A stretch of DNA of 64,000 nucleotides from Flammeovirgaceae bacterium (GTDB taxonomy: Bacteria; Bacteroidota; Bacteroidia; Cytophagales; Cyclobacteriaceae): positions 43,230 through 107,229 of the forward strand of contig JACJYU010000004.1 of assembly GCA_020635915.1 (NCBI GenBank). The letters run 5' to 3'. Of this stretch, positions 63,162-64,000 are shown piece after piece (within the stretch, counting starts at the first letter, position 1; each line of letters starts with the position of its first letter). The position numbers were made by a program, and so were the translations under genes. The notes beneath the pieces are model-generated. The model made no database searches. It saw only the letters and a list, made by a program, of their open reading frames with translations, and was not told where the DNA came from.

Positions 63162-64000
63162 ATGAGCTATAATTTGTTGCTTCGCTTGGTTATAGTTATT
63201 GTTTTGCCTACTGGCATTGGATTTGGCCAGAACGTTGGAAGAGTTGTTAGCTATACTATTTCCGATGGCATTGGAAGTAACGCTGCGGACTTTGCGATAC
63301 AGGATAAGTATGGATTTATCTGGATTTCTCAACTGCATCATATCACGAGATTTGATGGTTACAACTTTGTAACTTACGCTCATCGTTCAAATGATTCATT
63401 GTACCAGCTCGGACCACAGGGAATAGGAAGATTGTTAGTTGACAAGAATAAAAACTTATGGGTTGACAATGTAGGCCCCCATAGCAATGGTTACCTTCTG
63501 AGATATGATTATGAAAAGGATGGTTTTATTAAATACAAACCGGATATTAAAGCTTTTGTGCGCAGTCTCGAGCTTGAAAGTGATAGTGTACTCTGGCTCG
63601 GAACCCCTGGGCAAGGCATTTTCAAATATAACTTGAGGTCTCTCAAAAAAGAAAATTTCTTAAATGGCAGCGTTGCTGATAAGCTAAAGTATCAATCCAA
63701 CTATATATTCAACATTCATCTTCAAGGTAATAAGTTGCTGCTATTTACACTTCGCGGTATTTGGACGTTTGATACCAAGAGTGGATTGTTCCAGCGGCCG
63801 GATCTAGATCCCGCAGACACGTCTTTTTTATACAAGGAAGCCATTTTTCAAGCCGACTTTAGGAAGGATAACCTTTTTCAAGTAGGTCATAAATACGCGA
63901 TCCTTCTTGATTCAGCATTAAGAGTGATCAAAAAATTTGACTTACCGGAACCCTATATAAAAAGCCCAGCATTCAATGTGTTTGAGATGGACAATGAAGA
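63162..64000 (+). CDS. Two-component-regulator propeller sensor, partial
   Basis: Open from the ATG at 63162 to the window edge (279 codons seen). A signal peptide (LRLVIVIVLPTGIGFGQ) is followed by propeller repeats of the reg_prop type: AADFAIQDKYGFIWIS with ITRFDGYNFVTY, LLVDKNKNLWVDN, SVLWLGTPGQGIFKYNL. Such N-termini belong to large sensors that often end in histidine-kinase, receiver and AraC parts (hybrid two-component systems) and control SusC/SusD loci. The C-terminal parts are outside the window, so the output domain is unknown. Confidence 0.85.
   Translation, partial: MSYNLLLRLVIVIVLPTGIGFGQNVGRVVSYTISDGIGSNAADFAIQDKYGFIWISQLHHITRFDGYNFVTYAHRSNDSLYQLGPQGIGRLLVDKNKNLWVDNVGPHSNGYLLRYDYEKDGFIKYKPDIKAFVRSLELESDSVLWLGTPGQGIFKYNLRSLKKENFLNGSVADKLKYQSNYIFNIHLQGNKLLLFTLRGIWTFDTKSGLFQRPDLDPADTSFLYKEAIFQADFRKDNLFQVGHKYAILLDSALRVIKKFDLPEPYIKSPAFNVFEMDNE

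Overview
The window looks like chromosomal DNA of a member of the Bacteroidota, most likely a Cytophagia/Cytophagales-type organism. Evidence: a SusC/SusD pair followed by a propeller-type sensor, bacillithiol deacetylase BshB1, a short (287 aa) primary sigma factor, DUF5916 and Asp-box secreted proteins, few Shine-Dalgarno sequences, and promoters fitting the Bacteroidota pattern TTTG-N19/20-TANNTTTG (clearest before rpsO and tRNA-Thr). No phage, insertion sequence, rRNA or CRISPR array was seen.

Layout. 1-5.2 kb (minus strand): a partial voltage-gated cation channel; a fused phosphoserine phosphatase / phosphoglycerate dehydrogenase; a compact arsenic operon arsR-arsM-arsN2-arsC behind a perfect palindromic operator; a DUF3124 lipoprotein. 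5.2-14 kb (minus): secreted amidohydrolase, M28 peptidase, two-subunit transketolase, a peroxiredoxin with a lysine-rich tail, an M23 peptidase and an FAH-family hydrolase. 14-28 kb: M48 lipoprotein, a DnaQ-like exonuclease, a truncated Mur-ligase-like protein with a degraded ATP site, dnaB, an MDR oxidoreductase, small stress proteins (CsbD-like, YtxH), etfBA, a bifunctional-nuclease homologue, a NupC transporter, DUF5916, LOG and START-like proteins. 28-39 kb is housekeeping: tRNA-Met, LptF/G permease, rpsO, pnp, sigma factor, trxB, bshB1, pdxH, YqgE, DUF349 and tRNA-Thr.

39-43.4 kb is a regulatory cluster. A soluble histidine kinase and an NtrC-type response regulator are divergent from an Rnk/GreA-like gene that carries a good sigma-54 (-24/-12) promoter, so a local sigma-54 circuit is proposed. 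43.4-52.4 kb holds a class III aminotransferase, a YdeI-like protein, two convergent Asp-box propeller proteins and a ClC channel with four CBS motifs.

52.4-58 kb is the accessory region and the best place to look for something new. It holds an AbiEii-like nucleotidyltransferase with a winged-helix partner, and a second winged helix fused to a ComF-like phosphoribosyltransferase. Each winged-helix gene has its own palindrome just upstream of its start. The block is flanked by a ~62 bp direct repeat that encodes the C-terminus of the nucleotidyltransferase. A 55-aa lipoprotein and a TIR-TolB-like-TPR protein follow. 58-64 kb is a SusC/SusD pair plus the start of a two-component-propeller sensor; no degradative enzyme is visible before the window ends.
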